Part shown: positions 4,815 through 6,694 of the stretch, piece after piece | Layout: every line of letters starts with the position of its first letter | Numbering within the stretch: position 1 is the stretch's first letter | Assembly (NCBI GenBank): GCA_037441765.1 | Contig: JBBIRM010000159.1 | Span: 1 to 6,694, forward strand | Length of the DNA: 6,694 nt | Direction of reading: 5' to 3' | From: JBBIRM01 sp037441765 | GTDB taxonomy: Bacteria; Desulfobacterota; BSN033; UBA1163 | Notes under the pieces: model-generated | Told to the model about the DNA's origin: nothing | Database searches by the model: none | Seen by the model: the letters and a program-made list of their open reading frames with translations, nothing else | Position numbers and translations under genes: made by a program

Positions 4815-6694
4815 ATGATGGATTTTATTAAGGATTTGATCGATATTGTAGGCGAAAAGAATGTCAAGACCGATCAGATTGAACGTCTATGCTATTCTCG
4901 TGATATGTCGGTCCATGAAGGGGTTCCTGACGCCATTGTCTTTGCCAAGACGACAGAAGAGGTCTCGAGGATCATGAAATTGGCCTTTGAAAAGGAGATC
5001 AAGGTCATCCCTCGAGGCTCTGGAACAAGCACCACAGGTGCAGTCCTCCCGTGCTTTGGAGGAATTGTGCTTGACCTCAGCAGAATGAATAAGATTAAGG
5101 AGATCAACCGCAAGGATGGATATGCGGTGGTTGAACCAGGGGTCATCTGTCAAAACTTAAACAATGCCCTTGCCCCAACCCATTTCTTTCCACCTGACCC
5201 TGGAAGTGCCACCATGGCCTCTATTGGTGGAATGGTTTCAACCAATGCCAGTGGAAATCGAGCCATCAAATATGGGGCAACTAAAGATTATGTGTGGGGA
5301 TTGGAAGTCGTTTTGGCCGATGGTAGGGTTATGAGAACGGGTTCCATCGCTCCTAAAACATCATCGGGATACGATCTGGTTCATCTCTTCTGTCGAGCAG
5401 AGGGAACCTTAGGAGTAATCACAGAAATAACGGTGAAAATACTTCCCATGCCAGAATACATTGCCTTTGCCCAGGCCTGGTTTCCATCGGTTGAAGATGC
5501 AGGAAAGGCAGCAGAGTCGATCCTTACCTCTGGTATTCCTCTTTCCTCTTGCGAAATCCTTGATCGGGTTTCTATTGATGTAGTGAATAAGGCCATGGGG
5601 CTCAACATCCCTGATCATGTGGGGTGTATTCTCTTTATTGAGATCGATGGCAACCGTCAGGCAGTTAAGGAACACATCCAGAAAATAGATCAGATTTCAA
5701 AAGAATGCAACGGTCTTGGTAATCAATGGGATGATGATCCTGCAAAGCGTCTCAAGATGTGGGCAGGTCGTCAGGGCCTTGTTCCTTCACTATCAAAAAT
5801 AAGAAGAGGGGCAAAACTAATTCCGTTGGTCGAAGACTTTGGAGTCCCAATCTCCAAGATTCCTGAAACGATCCGGGAGCTTCAAAAGATTCGCGAAAAA
5901 TATAACTTCCCCATCCCAATCTTTGGTCATATCGGAGATGGAAACCTCCATGCTGTCCTGATACTTGACGGAAGAAATAAGAAAGAATGGGATACAGTGA
6001 AGAAGATTGCACAGGAGTTTATCGAGCTTACCCTGAAGTTCAAAGGAACTCTGACAGCAGAGCACGGGATAGGTATTGCCAAAGCCCCCTATATACATAA
6101 AGAGTTAGGGTTGAGTTTAGAGGTGATGAAGGCGATCAAAAAGACCCTGGATCCAAAAAACATCCTTAACCCTGGGAAACTGGGTCTGGATGATCAAACA
6201 AAGGACATCCTCGATCATTTTACTTACAAAGAATTCTTAGAGACTCCTGAGCAAATCCGGAGTTTCGGTAAGGAGGTGGACAATGAGATATTCGCCTGCA
6301 TCAATTGTGGCTTTTGCCGGGCGGGGTGTCCTGTTTTTTCTCAGACAGAATTGGAATCTGAGAATGCCAGAGGCAGGGTCATACAGGCTTACTACCTTAT
6401 GAAAGGAACTCTCGAACCCTCGGAGGAGGTCGCCAGGAAGTTTTATCTCTGCACAACCTGTCTTAACTGTAAGGCCACCTGCCCTGCAGGGGTTATGGTC
6501 TCTGAGATTGTCGAGGCGGCAAGAGAAAGGCTTATGGAGGCTGGATTTCTTCCAGATGTCCATAAGACCCTGTTGGAAAATCTAAAAACTACGGGCAATC
6601 CTTTTGGAGAACCAAAAGAGAAGCGAACCGATGTGTTTCCCTCAACATTTAGGCCAAAGGAGGGGGCGGTGGACACACTCCTTTTTGCTGGCTG
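4815..6694 (+). CDS. Fused GlcD/Dld-type FAD 2-hydroxyacid dehydrogenase with GlcF/HdrD-type ferredoxin domain, 3'-truncated
   Basis: This is a flavin dehydrogenase of the D-lactate/glycolate/D-2-hydroxyglutarate family, oxidising a 2-hydroxyacid to a 2-oxoacid and passing electrons to its own iron-sulfur module. The frame is open for 626 codons to the window edge. The FAD-binding domain (~35-220) has PRGSGTSTTG (66-75), PPDPGS (126-131) and STNASG (142-147). The C-terminal oxidase domain has W316-A-G-R319, EDFGVP (340-345), GHIGDGNLH (371-379), EHGIG (416-420) and DPKNILNPGK (446-455). In D-2-hydroxyglutarate dehydrogenase, residues equivalent to His372, His379 and Glu416 bind a metal and His417 is catalytic. 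A fused ferredoxin domain follows: Cys495/498/501/505-Pro and Cys546/549/552/556-Pro. The last residues (TLLFAG, then codon TG-) resemble the start of the first cysteine-rich CCG domain. No signal peptide or membrane segment is visible. ATG 4815 has a strong GGAGG site. Substrate unknown. Confidence 0.93.
   Translation, partial: MMDFIKDLIDIVGEKNVKTDQIERLCYSRDMSVHEGVPDAIVFAKTTEEVSRIMKLAFEKEIKVIPRGSGTSTTGAVLPCFGGIVLDLSRMNKIKEINRKDGYAVVEPGVICQNLNNALAPTHFFPPDPGSATMASIGGMVSTNASGNRAIKYGATKDYVWGLEVVLADGRVMRTGSIAPKTSSGYDLVHLFCRAEGTLGVITEITVKILPMPEYIAFAQAWFPSVEDAGKAAESILTSGIPLSSCEILDRVSIDVVNKAMGLNIPDHVGCILFIEIDGNRQAVKEHIQKIDQISKECNGLGNQWDDDPAKRLKMWAGRQGLVPSLSKIRRGAKLIPLVEDFGVPISKIPETIRELQKIREKYNFPIPIFGHIGDGNLHAVLILDGRNKKEWDTVKKIAQEFIELTLKFKGTLTAEHGIGIAKAPYIHKELGLSLEVMKAIKKTLDPKNILNPGKLGLDDQTKDILDHFTYKEFLETPEQIRSFGKEVDNEIFACINCGFCRAGCPVFSQTELESENARGRVIQAYYLMKGTLEPSEEVARKFYLCTTCLNCKATCPAGVMVSEIVEAARERLMEAGFLPDVHKTLLENLKTTGNPFGEPKEKRTDVFPSTFRPKEGAVDTLLFAG

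Overview
The window is a single-stranded run of six genes, all on the + strand. It reads as part of one anaerobic redox operon rich in iron-sulfur and flavin proteins. Both ends are cut by the window: the first gene lacks its 5' end and the last lacks its 3' end. No RNA gene, mobile element, CRISPR array or convincing terminator is visible. Gene spacing runs from a 4-base overlap to about 58 bases. Moderate base composition, TTG/GTG codons beside ATG starts, and the protein families suggest a strictly anaerobic bacterium. A sulfate-reducing or syntrophic Desulfobacterota-like lineage is most likely, but the taxonomy is inference only.

Layout: (1) 2-1417, C-terminal ~470 residues of an HdrA-type flavoprotein; (2) 1437-1862, MvhD/FlxD-type [2Fe-2S] protein; (3) 1921-2883, FrhB-like double-[4Fe-4S] protein (FlxC-like); (4) 2880-3920, HydB/AsrA-like double-[4Fe-4S] protein (FlxB-like); (5) 3936-4775, HydG/AsrB/PyrK-like FAD, NAD(P) and [2Fe-2S] protein (FlxA-like); (6) 4815-6694 and beyond, a GlcD/Dld-type FAD 2-hydroxyacid dehydrogenase fused to a GlcF/HdrD-type ferredoxin domain. 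Gene 6 is open for 626 codons to the window edge, with no frameshift.

Working together: genes 1-5 look like an Flx-Hdr NADH-linked electron-bifurcating module, with the flx-like genes in mirror order (D, C, B, A) relative to the described flxABCD-hdrABC arrangement. FlxA-like protein would exchange electrons with NAD(P)H. FlxB/C-like and MvhD-like proteins would carry them to the HdrA flavin, where pairs can be split or merged. No separate HdrB or HdrC is visible. The fused dehydrogenase is entering a HdrD-like (HdrC+HdrB) module as the window ends, so it could be the high-potential partner. The main hypothesis is therefore an Hdr-based electron-confurcating lactate, glycolate or related 2-hydroxyacid dehydrogenase, a functional analogue of the ETF-based LctBCD system. 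The families and motifs are read from the sequence; the complex and its reaction are inference.
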